This document shows, in pieces, positions 9,301 to 19,868 of a stretch of DNA of 64,000 nt. Origin of the DNA: Ipomoea triloba (Eukaryota; Streptophyta; Magnoliopsida; Solanales; Convolvulaceae); contig NC_044918.1 in assembly GCF_003576645.1 (NCBI RefSeq), forward strand, positions 32,997,740 through 33,061,739. The letters are read 5' to 3'. The notes beneath the pieces were generated by a model. That model did no database searches and was not told the DNA's origin. It worked only from the letters and a program-made list of their open reading frames with translations. The stretch's first letter is position 1; every line of letters starts with the position of its first letter. The position numbers and the translations under genes are program-made.

Positions 9301-11719
9301 TCATCCCAATTCTATCATTCCCAATTCTAACCTTAGTTGAGAGAATCTATTTTCACATAACGCTTTTGTGAAAATATCTGCTAGTTGCTCCTCCGTTGCA
9401 ACATATTCCAAAATAATGTCCTTCTTCTCAACATGGTCTCGGATGAAGTGATACTTAATATCAATATGCTTTGTTCTAGAATGTAACACTGGATTGTGGG
9501 TGATGGCAATAGCACTTGTATTGTCACACATGATCTTAACCTCCTTACACTCAACACCATAATCCAGTAATTGTTGCTTCATCCATAAAACCTGAGCACA
9601 GCAACTTCCAGTTGCTACATACTCTGCCTCAGCGGTGCTTGTAGCTATCGAATGCTGTTTCTTGCTAAACCATGAGACAAGTCTTCCACTTAGAAACTGA
9701 CATGTCCCTGATGTGCTCTTTCGATCTATTTTACAACCGGCGAAGTCCGCATCTGAATAGCCCATAAGTTCGAAAGATCCACCTCTCGAATACCAAAGTC
9801 CAACACTTTGCGTACCTTTGAGATATCTAAGGATCTTTTTAGATGCATTTAAGTGACTTTCTTTAGGACTTGCCTGAAATCTAGCACATACACCTACTGC
9901 AAAGGATATATCTGGTCTACTAGCAGTTAAATANNNNNNNNNNNNNNNNNNNNNNNNNNNNNNNNNNNNNNNNNNNNNNNNNNNNNNNNNNNNNNNNNNN
10001 NNNNNNNNNNNNNNNNNNNNNNNNNNNNNNNNNNNNNNNNNNNNNNNNNNNNNNNNNNNNNNNNNNNNNNNNNNNNNNNNNNNNNNNNNNNNNNNNNNNN
10101 NNNNNNNNNNNNNNNNNNNNNNNNNNNNNNNNNNNNNNNNNNNNNNNNNNNNNNNNNNNNNNNNNNNNNNNNNNNNNNNNNNNNNNNNNNNNNNNNNNNN
10201 NNNNNNNNNNNNNNNNNNNNNNNNNNNNNNNNNNNNNNNNNNNNNNNNNNNNNNNNNNNNNNNNNNNNNNNNNNNNNGCTTTCTTCTTGGTAGACTCTTC
10301 ATCATCTGATTCTGACTGGAGTTCCGCTACGTCTCGAACTATCGACTGCTTGTCTTCGAGAGGTAAGTTTGATCTCTCGATAGACTCTGGCTGATCTTCC
10401 TCAGCAGCTTCCGTTGTCTTTGATGGTTGATCTGTTGATGCCCTTTCATCAAAGGTAACATGTATGGACTCTTCAACCACCAAACTCCGCTTGTTGAAGA
10501 CTCTGAGTGCTTTGCTTGTCGATGAGTATCCCAGAAATACTCCATCATCTGCCTTTTCTTCAAAAGTTCTTCGTTGAGTCTTCCCATTGTTGTGAATATA
10601 GCATTTGCACCCGAATGAGTGGAAGTGGCTTACATTCGGTTTTCTTCCATTCCACAACTCATATGGAGTCTTTCCAACTCCTTTTACTATCAAGGACCGA
10701 TTTTGGGTGTAGCACGCTGTGTTGATTGCTTCTGCCCAAAATCCTTGTGATATGTTGGCTTGCGAGAGCATGGTCCTTGCGGCTTCTTTGAGAGTTCTGT
10801 TCCTTCTTTCAGCAACCCCGTTTTGTTGAGGCGTTCGAGTAGCTGACCGTTGATGATGAATCTCGTTCTCGTTGTAGTAGCTCTCGATTACTTGATTAAC
10901 GAACTCTCCACCTTGATCTGACCGGATCTTTAGTATCGAGACATCCTTTTCAACTTGAACTTGCTTCAAAAGATTTGGCAGGGCAATTTTTGTCTCGCTT
11001 TTCTTGGTTAAGAACACGGTCCATGTGAATCTTGTGTAGTCATCTACTACCACAAGAGTGTACTTCTTTCCCTTTATGCTGGGTGGATCCACTGGGCCAA
11101 ATAAGTCCATGTGAAGAAGACTTAATGGTCTAGTGGATGATGTCTCGGCTTTACTCTTGAAGGAGGATTTGATCTGTTTGCAACGTTGACATGCCTCACA
11201 AATTTTATCCTTTCGAAACGTCACTTTGGGCAGTCCTTCCACTAGGTTCCTCTTAGTAAGCTTGTTGATAGTCTTGAAGTTCAGATGACTAAGCTTACTA
11301 TGCCAATCCCAGCATAAATCTTCCTTGCTCCTTGCTAGCATACATAGGGATGGTTTTGCAGACCTCCAATCCACTATGTACATGTTTCCTTTCCTTGCTG
11401 CTTCCAAGACGACTTCGAGAGATTCCTCGCTCGTAATCTGGCATTTGCTTTTGGTGAAGACAACCTTGTAGCCTTTGTCACAGAACTGGCTTGTACTAAG
11501 GAGATTGAACTTGAGCCCTTCAACGTAGGATACTCCCTTAATGACCAGCTCATTCTTTTGAATTTCACCAACAGCTTTTGTGCGTCCCTTCTTCTCGTTG
11601 TCGCCGAATGTCACCAAGGGACCTTCGATAGGTTGGATGTTCTCTAGCAGTGTTAGATTTCCCGTCATATGTCTCGAACATCCACTGTCAATGAACCACA
11701 CGTCCCTGGTGTCCTGCAA
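9301..11719 (-). pseudogene. Sirevirus pol (protease, integrase, RNase H; RT missing in a gap)
   Basis: Reading from 11719 downwards: copia-type protease with DSGCSRHMTG near residue 12, then a pre-integrase zinc finger H...H...CEAC. The integrase core shows LHMDLFGPV, the central Asp in IRSDQGGEF and the catalytic Glu in the QQNGVAERRNRT block. Sequence stops at 10278 after an acidic linker. It resumes at 9933 with the end of the RT thumb (SRPDISFAVG) and a complete copia RNase H with YSDADFAG, STAEAEY and DN(T)SAI, ending at 9301. The whole RT catalytic core should lie in the gap, yet the gap has only 344 Ns, too short for it. Either the N count is wrong or RT is partly deleted. Pol is in a different frame from gag and begins just after the gag stop. 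Confidence 0.85.
9934..10277. other. Assembly gap, 344 Ns
   Basis: Run of N in the Sirevirus RT region. The length is smaller than the missing RT domain would need. Confidence 1.
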
Positions 11720-11724
11720 GGCAA

Positions 11725-13962
11725 TTAAGCAAGTTTAGGTACCCAAACTTTGGGTCCTGGTGGGTTAGTGAGTTTAGGCATCCATTTATACCTTATGCCC
11801 ATTATTCCAGGCCTAGGCGCAATGTAGCCATTGTACGTTTGATAATCATAAGGAGTGCTAGCAAATGTTTTGGGCCTCTTTGGTGCATAAATCAACTTAG
11901 GTATAGACTTTTCGATCGGCTTATGCACCATGCCTTTCATACGCTGTTTGGTCATGTGAAATTGCTGAAAGTGAGGTTTCTTCCAGAAATTGTGATTCGA
12001 TGACCAATTCTCACTAGATGGATAGAGTCTGCCTTTCTCCATCCGTGAGTTCCTAACTATGTGGATCTCAGACCTTCCATATTTGCCTTGAGGCGCATTA
12101 TATGGAATGTAGCTCTTTTTGTACTTGGAATGGCCTTGCGAGAGATAGCAAGGTGATCTCTCGATATTGTTTACCCGGCCATTCTTCGTAGCTTTCCTAT
12201 ACTTTCCATTTTTGGTGTATAGGGACGGTTTATGAATAGCTACCCTGGTCTTTTCTGTTGGTCCTTTATGACCTTTATTTGGTTTGGGTTGAGATCCTCC
12301 ATTTCTTGAAGTTCCCAAACCGTTGGTCTGTTTATTTCTTGAGAGATGGTCTCGATGGAACCCTAGACCGGTTCTATCACTTGTAGGTCTGTGATCATTC
12401 ACCATTTTCTCCATAGCTTTGGAGGATTTAGAGTATGATGCTATAACCTTTCTAAGATCATTTTCTGTGATCTCTTGAGTTTTGCACTCTTCAGTCAGTT
12501 GGATTATTTTAGCTTCTAACTCACTTACTTTGAGAGTTAGCTCTGAATTCTCTTTCGAGACGTTCTTAAGCATATCTCTTTCAGCAGTTAGCTTGCTGTT
12601 TTCTTCCCTGATTTTGGCATGAGTGCTATTAGCGACTGCGAGATCCCTTTTAAATGTTTCAAGCATCTCAAAGGGATCTTCATCGCTTCTGAAAGAAGGA
12701 CAACGAGAGGTAGAAGTAGAGCAGCGAGATGTGGAAGTAGAGGTTACCTCATTGTCAATGGCCATTAGGCATTGATTCTCTTCTTCCTCGGTGTATAAGC
12801 AGATGAGCCCCCTCTCATCCTCTGAGCTGCTGCTGCTTTCACTGGAGCTCGACGTCTCGGACTCCTCGATTGTTCTCTCGAGTTCCTCAGCAACAAGCGC
12901 CTTTCTGCGCAGATGTTTCTTTGTATCTCCCTTGAAGCCACTTTGTGCTGGCTTCTCTTTAGGTTCTTCCTTTCTCCTGGAGTCCCTGCCTTCTAGGCCT
13001 TGATACTTGCTTACCTTAGGATAAGGACAGTCAGCCTTGAAGTGCCCCGGTCTCCTGCAGTTGTAGCATAGACCTTGATCTTCTTCCTCCATTCTTCTGG
13101 ATGTGAATTTCTCATTTTTCCTTCTTGAGGAGGAAGGTGAACTTGTATTGCTTTCCGGTGTCTTCTTCATGAACTTCCTGAATTTTCTTATGAAGAAAGC
13201 AAACTGTTCGTCAGATAAAAAATCAGTGGGATTAGGATCTGACCTTGAGGAGGTGGTTGGTTGGTCCGCAACCAGTGCCACATTCCGTCTGTCCACCACG
13301 TCCTCATCTCTCGGAAACATCTCAAATTCGAAGGCTTTGAGATCTCTGAATAGTTGATCGGTTGTGGTGTTCTTCAAATCCCTGTGATCACGCATTGTGA
13401 TCACCTTCATTTCCCACTCCTTGGCAAGGCCTCGTAAGACCTTCAGGTTTAGCTCCTTTTGTGGAATCTCCTTCTCGAGATCACTGATCTCTATTGATAG
13501 CTTCATGAAACGAGATTCCATGCTGTCGATGCTCTCCCCTGGCTTCATCTTGAAGTCCTCGAACTTCTTCATGGCCACGGTGAGCTTGTTCTCCTTCTCC
13601 TGTTCGTCACCTTCACCAATTAACATCAAAGTATCCCATACCTCTTTCGCCGTTTTGCACTTTCTTACTTTTGGAAAGATGGTTTCGTCTATAGCTCTGA
13701 AGAGAATATCCTTGGCAATGTTGTCCAAGTTGTTTCTCGTCCTATCATCACTTGTCCATTCTTCCCTAGGTTTGGGGACATACTTTGGTGTATCTCTGGT
13801 TTGCTCAGCAGTCGTGTTTACCATCATGATCTTGACTGGTCCAGATGTTATAACTTCGGCCATCTCATCATGGAGGGCTGATAGATACGCAAGCATGCGT
13901 GTTTTCCAGTCATCGAACCTGCTAAGATCAAAGAGAAGATGTCTCGACAACATGCTATCCAT
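11725..13962 (-). CDS. Sirevirus Gag polyprotein
   Basis: About 745 codons from the ATG at 13962; the frame extends further only through a TTG codon at 14037. The first 260 residues are a copia UBN2/gag-type helical domain with the TAKEVWDTL, ESRFMKL and LRGLAKEWEMKV blocks typical of the Maximus/SIRE lineage. One CCHC knuckle, CYNCRRPGHFKADC, follows near residue 315. Then come a Ser/Glu-rich acidic stretch, a coiled coil (residues 430-530) and a long basic C-terminal extension rich in Lys, Pro and Tyr. Such extended gags are known in Sireviruses. The ORF is uninterrupted, suggesting a young insertion. The stop lies a few bases before the pol frame. Confidence 0.85.
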   Translation of the reverse strand: MDSMLSRHLLFDLSRFDDWKTRMLAYLSALHDEMAEVITSGPVKIMMVNTTAEQTRDTPKYVPKPREEWTSDDRTRNNLDNIAKDILFRAIDETIFPKVRKCKTAKEVWDTLMLIGEGDEQEKENKLTVAMKKFEDFKMKPGESIDSMESRFMKLSIEISDLEKEIPQKELNLKVLRGLAKEWEMKVITMRDHRDLKNTTTDQLFRDLKAFEFEMFPRDEDVVDRRNVALVADQPTTSSRSDPNPTDFLSDEQFAFFIRKFRKFMKKTPESNTSSPSSSRRKNEKFTSRRMEEEDQGLCYNCRRPGHFKADCPYPKVSKYQGLEGRDSRRKEEPKEKPAQSGFKGDTKKHLRRKALVAEELERTIEESETSSSSESSSSSEDERGLICLYTEEEENQCLMAIDNEVTSTSTSRCSTSTSRCPSFRSDEDPFEMLETFKRDLAVANSTHAKIREENSKLTAERDMLKNVSKENSELTLKVSELEAKIIQLTEECKTQEITENDLRKVIASYSKSSKAMEKMVNDHRPTSDRTGLGFHRDHLSRNKQTNGLGTSRNGGSQPKPNKGHKGPTEKTRVAIHKPSLYTKNGKYRKATKNGRVNNIERSPCYLSQGHSKYKKSYIPYNAPQGKYGRSEIHIVRNSRMEKGRLYPSSENWSSNHNFWKKPHFQQFHMTKQRMKGMVHKPIEKSIPKLIYAPKRPKTFASTPYDYQTYNGYIAPRPGIMGIRYKWMPKLTNPPGPKVWVPKLA

Positions 13963-14061
13963 ATTAGAAGAATTATCTCGTGCTTTGAAAACTTTTAAAG
14001 GATTTTTCAAAGAAGGATCTCTAGGCAATATAAACAAAGGTTTATATCGATCAGAGAACTT

Positions 14062-14073
14062 GCTCTGATACCA
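14062..14073 (-). promoter_or_regulatory. Primer-binding site, tRNA-iMet type
   Basis: TGGTATCAGAGC on the minus strand, two bases after the end of the 5' LTR. This is the canonical match to the 3' end of initiator tRNA-Met and fixes element orientation. Confidence 0.95.
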
Positions 14074-14075
14074 AT

Positions 14076-14665
14076 TGTTGGTCCCAAGGGGATGGGGTAC
14101 AAGTCTAGAAGGGGGGGGGGTGAATAGACTTGTATAAGATTTTGCAAATCTTTTCGACCTCTCGTGTGTATTGAACTTAGGATGTTTAGGTTTGATACCT
14201 CACGAGGTGAAGACAAAGTTTTATGCGCAGCGGAAATGTTATCCCCTTTTAGTTAGCACGAGTTTGAGTTAGTTCGAGAAGTGCGTTTATATGCAGTGCA
14301 ATCGAGAGGTTAGCAAGAGATAAAAGCAGTAAGTAAATGCAAGAGAGATTTTTAAGTGGTTCGGCCAACCCGCCTACGTCCACTCTTCTTCCAGAAACTC
14401 CCTGGAAGGATTGCACTAAAAACTTCCCTTTTTAGTACAATATCGAGCGCTTGAGCTTTGATCACGAAGCCCGCCTCAAGCCTCAGGTTTTTCNACAGGT
14501 TTACCTTAAGCTTAAATATTTTCCGAGTTGAGCTCAAGTTACCCGGTTGTATTTTCGCTCTTGGTTTACTTGTCGAACTTACAGCGTTTTGCCTATGTAT
14601 CGAGACTTGGAGATTTCTACTTAACAGTTGGTATCATCAAAACCTATTACATGATGTTCCTAACA
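14076..14665 (-). mobile_element. Sirevirus 5' LTR
   Basis: Bounded by TGTTGGTCCC and GTTCCTAACA (plus strand), matching the 3' LTR at 2597-4463. A single N at 14494 replaces a large interior block that the other LTR carries. The right border abuts an Athila-type LTR, into which the element appears inserted. The matching left flank is not identifiable, so no target duplication can be read. Confidence 0.85.
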
Positions 14666-15075
14666 AAATGTCCCTTAAATACTAAAACATCGCGCAGGTT
14701 TCTAGTGCTGTCCCACACCTGCCACACGCGTGTGGACTGGCGTGGACGGTTACTAGAATATTTCCATGCTAGCTCACACGCGTGGTGAGGCTCGTGGGCG
14801 TAGTTCCTACGTTTTCGTTTCCTTTTGTTGTTTCCGGTTTGGTCTTCGTGTGCTCCCATGTGGATTGATTCTATCTTTTCAATGGTCTATGCTCTCTTTC
14901 GGTTGATTTCAGCCTGCAATCCTGTGGGAATTCTTCAAAACACTCAACACAGAACTCATTTGCAATTTGTTAGTAAAATAACATGTAAACACGTAATTGC
15001 ATTCTTTAAGACTCTGTTTTGGCAAGAAATCAACTTAATAAGTCCTAGATAATTAGGTACTTTTGGCGTCTATCA
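14666..15075 (-). mobile_element. Athila-type 3' LTR, truncated
   Basis: The right end is TATCA at 15075, preceded on the minus strand by a polypurine tract AAAGTGTGGAAACTT, so this is a 3' LTR of a minus-strand element. The left part is lost where the Sirevirus begins. It carries two CACGCGTG palindromes (near 14723 and 14778), as does the Athila LTR at 38801, but the two LTRs are too diverged to be a pair from one recent insertion. Confidence 0.7.
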
Positions 15076-15111
15076 AAGTTTCCACACTTTAGATTGCTCG
15101 TCCACGAGCAA
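15076..15111 (-). promoter_or_regulatory. Athila polypurine tract with adjacent hairpin
   Basis: On the minus strand a perfect stem TTGCTCG / CGAGCAA with loop TGGA (15094-15111) is followed by TCTAAAGTGTGG and then the LTR start TGATAGACGC. A second module with different stem bases is at 16211-16244. Confidence 0.7.
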
Positions 15112-16583
15112 ATTATACATTCAAGCCCTTCTCATTTAGATGCCAAAAGTATCTAAGCTAAAGATATGCTCGAAGGTAAAGATCAATATTCATTCAAAAC
15201 ACAATCTACCATGAGATGTGGAATCCTTCACAATATCTTCAAGGAATGATAAAAATGTGCCATACACTACTATGAATATTCAAACAAAGCGAAACCCCTG
15301 TCGGTCACAAGTTGGACAATTAAGAAGTTTTCACAATATCAAGCATGCAGTCCAAAATTTCTTTCACCTCTCATTGTGCAAAGGCCTTAAGTTGATCCCC
15401 CTAGTGGGAACGATGTACAAAACCTAATCAATCGGCCTCCCTTATCGCCAAAGCCCAACGTAAAAGTAAGTGAAAATAGATCCATGGGCCTCTCTCCGCT
15501 AGTGGCTTGGGCGGTAACTCATTTTTCTTACTTCCTAGGGTAACATCGTCAAGCAACCCAACTTCACATGGAGCTCCATGCTTTTTGCCAAGGCAGTGCA
15601 TTGGGTGCTTGAACCCTAGCGAAGCAGCTTCCCTCATCTCAATTTTCTCATCTCCTAGGGCCATTTTATTGTGAACAACCGACTCCAGACATAACATTTG
15701 TGTATTTTGGAGACTATGGTTGTTCACCACCTAGCGAGATGGCTTTCCTCGTATCTTATCTCAGGGATTGGCCTTTTTGCCTTTTCTACTCTTTTCTCCG
15801 AACAACAACCCCTCATGCCTTTTACTTTTGGGAAAAGGGAAATTTCACTCAATGCTAACAGAAAGCTCTCCTTTTGCCCCATGTTTTATTCTATGATTAT
15901 TCAATTCCGGGCTTCGCTTAACCTTATCTTTCTAAAATTAGGGGTTGCACACTCCCACTTCGAGAGATCCTTAACTAAGGTCTTTACAAAATAAGAGGTG
16001 AATACCACACAAGCATACAATTTTTCAAATTTTTAAAGGAAAGGTCAAGGTAGGGGTACTTCCAAGGTTATTCAAAGAGTAAACTTTTTGGCACAGATTT
16101 AGCATTCTCCAAAGATAGAATGAATAACAACACATACTTGTGGCTTGATTATCTTCCAAACAAATGAGATAGAGCTTTTAATTAAGATTTTCATTTCAAG
16201 CACAGCTCTTTCCACACTTTAGACCAAACATCGTCCTCGATGTTGACTTAGAATGTAAAATAGAGAAACAACAAAACATGCATTTTTCCACACTTTAAAA
16301 TGAAAATATGAGGTTCACATAATAGATAAACAAGGGATGAGAGGTAGATGACCTAGTAAGCATCCCAAGTCATGTTGCTCATAATGCTTGGATAGATGAT
16401 TCTCATGTTCTTGCGACGAGATCTGCGTGGAAATGTAGAATCTACAAAAATAGGGAATTTCAACTTTGAGGGTTATTTAATAGAATAAAGTAAGAAAATA
16501 AAAAGCAGAGTGAGTAACGGGTTGCTCCCGGTCAGCGCTACGTTTAACGTCTTTAGCCCGACGAAAATGTCATGAAGATTGTG
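15112..16583 (-). other. Athila 3' noncoding region
   Basis: About 1.5 kb between the integrase stop and the polypurine tract. It holds a second hairpin-PPT module at 16211-16244, a third CCACACTTT at about 16290, and diverged repeats around CTAGCGA(A/G) and CTCCTAGGG (15528-15760). The 100-codon minus frame at 15428-15730 has no recognisable domain and I do not call it a gene. Long 3' regions of this kind are known in Athila/Tat elements. Confidence 0.6.
16211..16244 (-). promoter_or_regulatory. Second PPT-like site with hairpin
   Basis: Same plan as 15076-15111. The stem AACATCG / CGATGTT (16227-16244) has loop AGGA on the minus strand and is followed by TCTAAAGTGTGG. The stem differs in sequence from the first module but keeps 7 bp of pairing. 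Confidence 0.6.
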
Positions 16584-17826
16584 CTACTCATCCTCCCAGG
16601 GTACTAGCTTGCAACACTGGACTGTCCCCTGCGCATTTTCCATTCCATAGTATTTCTTGACTTGGTGGTCATTTACTTTAAAAGATCCTTTTTCTGGATG
16701 CGTGATCTCCAAAGTTCCGTAAGGAAATACCTTTGTAACAATATAAGGCCCTGTCCATTGTGATTTAAGTTTTCCAGGAAACAGTCGCAGTCTAGAATTT
16801 AATAACAACACTTTATCTCCTTCAATGAATTCTTTGTTTTTCCTGATATGCATGTCGTGGTAAAACTTGGATCGTTCCTTGTAAGATCTGGATGTCTCAT
16901 AGGCCAGCAAACGCCATTCTTCCAATTCATTCAGTTGAAACATTCGCTCCTGTCCTGCTATGAATAGATCTTCATTTAATTTTTTAATGGCCCAATACGC
17001 CTTATGCTCGATTTCAACTGGAAGATGACGTGCTTTGCCATATACCAATCTGTATGGAATAGTTCCTATCGGTGTCTTATAAGCAGTCCGGAAGGCCCAC
17101 AATGCATCGTTAAGCTTGTCAGCCCAATCCCTCCTATGCCGCGCCACTGTCTTTTCCAATATGGCCTTGATATCTCTATTTGCATTCTCAACTTGCCCGG
17201 TGGTCTGAGGATGATACGGGACTCCTCCCCGATGTTGTATGGCTTGCTTTTGAAGTAATCTCCGCATGGTTACATTCCGGAAGTGTGTCCCCCTATCGCT
17301 AATTACAATCCGTGGGACTCCAAATCTTGTGAACAATCTCTTTAGAAATCTTGTCACACTTCTTGCATCATTGTTCCGAAGTGCTTCTGCTTCAACCCAT
17401 TTGGAGACATAATCCACTGCGATAAGGATATATTTGAAACCTTTGGAATCCGGAAATGGTACTACAAAGTCTAGTCCCCATATATCAAAAATTTCGCATG
17501 CCAGTATGTAGTTTTGTGGCATCTCATCTTTTTCAGTGATGTTCCCAGTTCGTTGACATCTATTATCACAGTTTCTTACACAGATTTGAGCGTCCCGAAA
17601 TATTGAGGGCCAATAGAATCCTACTTCAAGTACTCTTCTAGCAGTTCTGTTGGCTGAGTGATGGCCCATTCGATGGCATTCTCCCAGAATCTCATGTCCT
17701 TCAGCCTCTGTTACACAACGTCGAATTATTTGATCAGCACAGACTTTAAACAAGTATGGCTCGTCCCAGAAATAGAATTGGGATTCTGCTATTAGTTTTC
17801 TTTTGGCATGTGTATTCAAGAACTCT
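16584..17826 (-). pseudogene. Athila-type integrase, C-terminal half of pol
   Basis: From the right: linker with FYFWDEPYLFKV, then the zinc-binding region HRMGHHS...CVRNCDNRC. The DDE core has WGLDFVVPFP (first Asp), VISDRGTHF (second Asp) and a TGQVENANRDIK block (Glu). The C-terminal domain contains LLLNSRLRLFPGKLKSQWTGPY, and the frame ends with TAG or TAA at 16584. The frame is open. It is cut at 17826 by the second Sirevirus and continues at 34705, where the RNase H/linker part resumes on the same strand. That, with the ACTCT duplication, shows one gene split by the insertion. Confidence 0.9.
17822..17826. repeat. Target-site duplication ACTCT (left)
   Basis: ACTCT precedes the LTR start TGTTGAATC and is repeated exactly at 34705-34709 after the right LTR end. 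Confidence 0.9.
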
Positions 17827-18298
17827 TGTTGAATCAAAAGGTTGATCACAATTGTTTGGCAAAAAGAAATTCAATTCAAGCCAAAAAAAGGAGTACACCA
17901 AGATTAGAAATCAAATCCCAAACAAACTAGGAATAACACCAATACTGTTTTGGTTCTGATTAGTTGGCTATTTAAAGGACCTATCACCATTACACCATTC
18001 ACGAATTCCCTAGCTAATATTGTGAGGCATAAGAGAGTTTGAGAGGATTCTAAATTCCCCTAGAAAGTAGTACATGTGTTTAGGCTACAATAGATTAGAT
18101 AGGAGAAGATCAATCTATTGTGTAATTTCTGGTCCCAAAACTATGTACTTTGAATATTAAGCTTTTAGTGGATTTAGGCAAATTCTCAAGACTGAGAAGT
18201 GCCTCGCAGAATAGGGTTTTTCCCAAACTGCGTTATCAAATCTCTTGTGTAACAACTATTGTTTTAACATCTCTGTGTGCTGCGCATTACATTTTTCA
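17827..18298 (+). mobile_element. 5' LTR of the second Sirevirus
   Basis: 472 bp, TGTTGAATC...ATTTTTCA. By eye it differs from the 3' LTR at roughly ten positions (about 2 percent) with no indels, indicating a fairly recent insertion. Confidence 0.95.
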
Positions 18299-18300
18299 GT

Positions 18301-18313
18301 TGGTATCAGAGCC
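18301..18313 (+). promoter_or_regulatory. Primer-binding site, tRNA-iMet type
   Basis: TGGTATCAGAGCC two bases after the LTR end. Confidence 0.95.
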
Positions 18314-18342
18314 AAACTGCTTAAGTTATTAGCAGGATCCTA

Positions 18343-19868
18343 ATGGAGTTTCCCAGAGAAGGACTATCAAATAACAGGCCACCAGCCCTAAGTGGTACAA
18401 ACTATTCTTATTGGAAAGCTAGAATGAAAATCTACATATTAGCACAAGGAGAAAGAGTATGGAGGGCTGTTGAAAACGAATGGAAACATCCCCTTGATGA
18501 CAATAACAAAGCAAAAGGTCGTGCTGATTGGAGCGAAGAAGAACTCAAAGAGTTCGACTATAACTCAAAAGCTATGAATGTCATCTACGAAGCCGTGAGT
18601 GAAGAAACATTCAAATTAATCGCTGCCACAAATGTAGCAAAAACAGCATGGGATATATTGTGTGATCATCATGAAGGAAATTCAATAGTCAAACAATCAA
18701 AACTACAAATGGTCCAAACTCAGTTTGAAATCTGAAGATGGAGGAAGAAGAAGATATCACACAATTTAATGGAAGAATACTAGAAATTGCTGGGGAAGCC
18801 TATAACTTAAGGGAACCCATTCTTGAAAACAGGTTAGTAAAAAAGGTATTGCGATCATTACCAGAAAGATTTATGATGAAAGTAACAGCTATTCAAGAAA
18901 GCAAAGATCTCAATACCTGCAAGTTAAGTGATCTAATGGGAAACCTTAAAACATATGAGCTTGAGATGTTGCAAAACAAAAAGCCTAATGGCAAAGGAAT
19001 AGCCCTTCAATCAAAACAAGACACCAACTCAGATGAAGATACTGAAAAAATGGAAGAATCCATTGCTTTGTTGACAAAAAACTTCAACAGAGTTCTCAAG
19101 AAATTTAACAAATTCATAAATAAGAACAAGAGTTTCTCAAATAATCAAGGGAGTCCATCATTTGCACAAAACCAATCCGTCAATTCCAAGAAGAAAGGGA
19201 ATCCAAACCTTGATGGAATACAGTGCTATGAGTGCAAGGGATATGGACATATTCAGTTAGAATGTCCAAATTACCTAAGGAGGAAGAACAAAACATATGT
19301 AACAACCTTGAGTGATGACTCAGATAGTGAAGAAGAAAACAACACAAATTTTGTGGCCTTTTTCACAAATCATGAAGGCGATGATGAATCAAAGGAGGAC
19401 ATGCAAGATCTATTAAACTCCTATACACAGCTGCACGCCAAGTGGGAAGAAATCATCAAAGTAAACTTAAATCTCATGCAAGAAAATCACTTCCTTAAAA
19501 GTGAAATGGAAAAGGAAATACTTCTTCACAAAGAAACCCAAGAAAAGTTAATGAAATCACTAAAAGAGGAAGACAAGCTGCTACAGGAAATAAGAAGACT
19601 AATTGAAAATGCAGAACAATCAAACTTAGCAACAAGGAAAGATTCTGCAGTCGAAAACAGAGAAGTGTTACAACATCACTTTCAACACCGTAGAAGAATT
19701 AGATGTTACTACTATCACAGATTGGGACACATCAAGGCACACTGCTACAAAAGACAAAATGATCTCCATAACAGAATCTGGGCAAAGCAAGAACAAAAAC
19801 CAGGCCAAAGAGTCTGGGTCAGAAAAAATCAAACACCAGTCACAGCCTATACTTCAAAAATCAGCAAA
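18343..19868 (+). pseudogene. Sirevirus gag, frameshifted
   Basis: 18343-18735 encodes the gag N-terminus (LSGTNYSYWKARMKIYI, TAWDILCDHHEG). A TGA at 18733 plus a one-base shift moves the rest to the frame beginning at 18738, which carries LPERFMMKVTAIQE and LMGNLKTYELEM. A CCHC knuckle (CYECKGYGHIQLEC) follows, then an acidic stretch and a coiled coil. A second knuckle-like motif near 19700 reads CYYYHRLGHIKAHC, with Tyr where the second Cys should be. A degenerate second knuckle is a Sirevirus habit. Confidence 0.85.

Noticed and set aside
13397..14068. 223-codon plus-strand frame opposite Sirevirus gag
   Set aside because: Shadow of gag; composition follows the complementary strand and it crosses the primer site.
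15428..15730. 100-codon minus-strand ORF in the Athila 3' region
   Set aside because: No homology recognised, lies in known long noncoding 3' region with diverged repeats.
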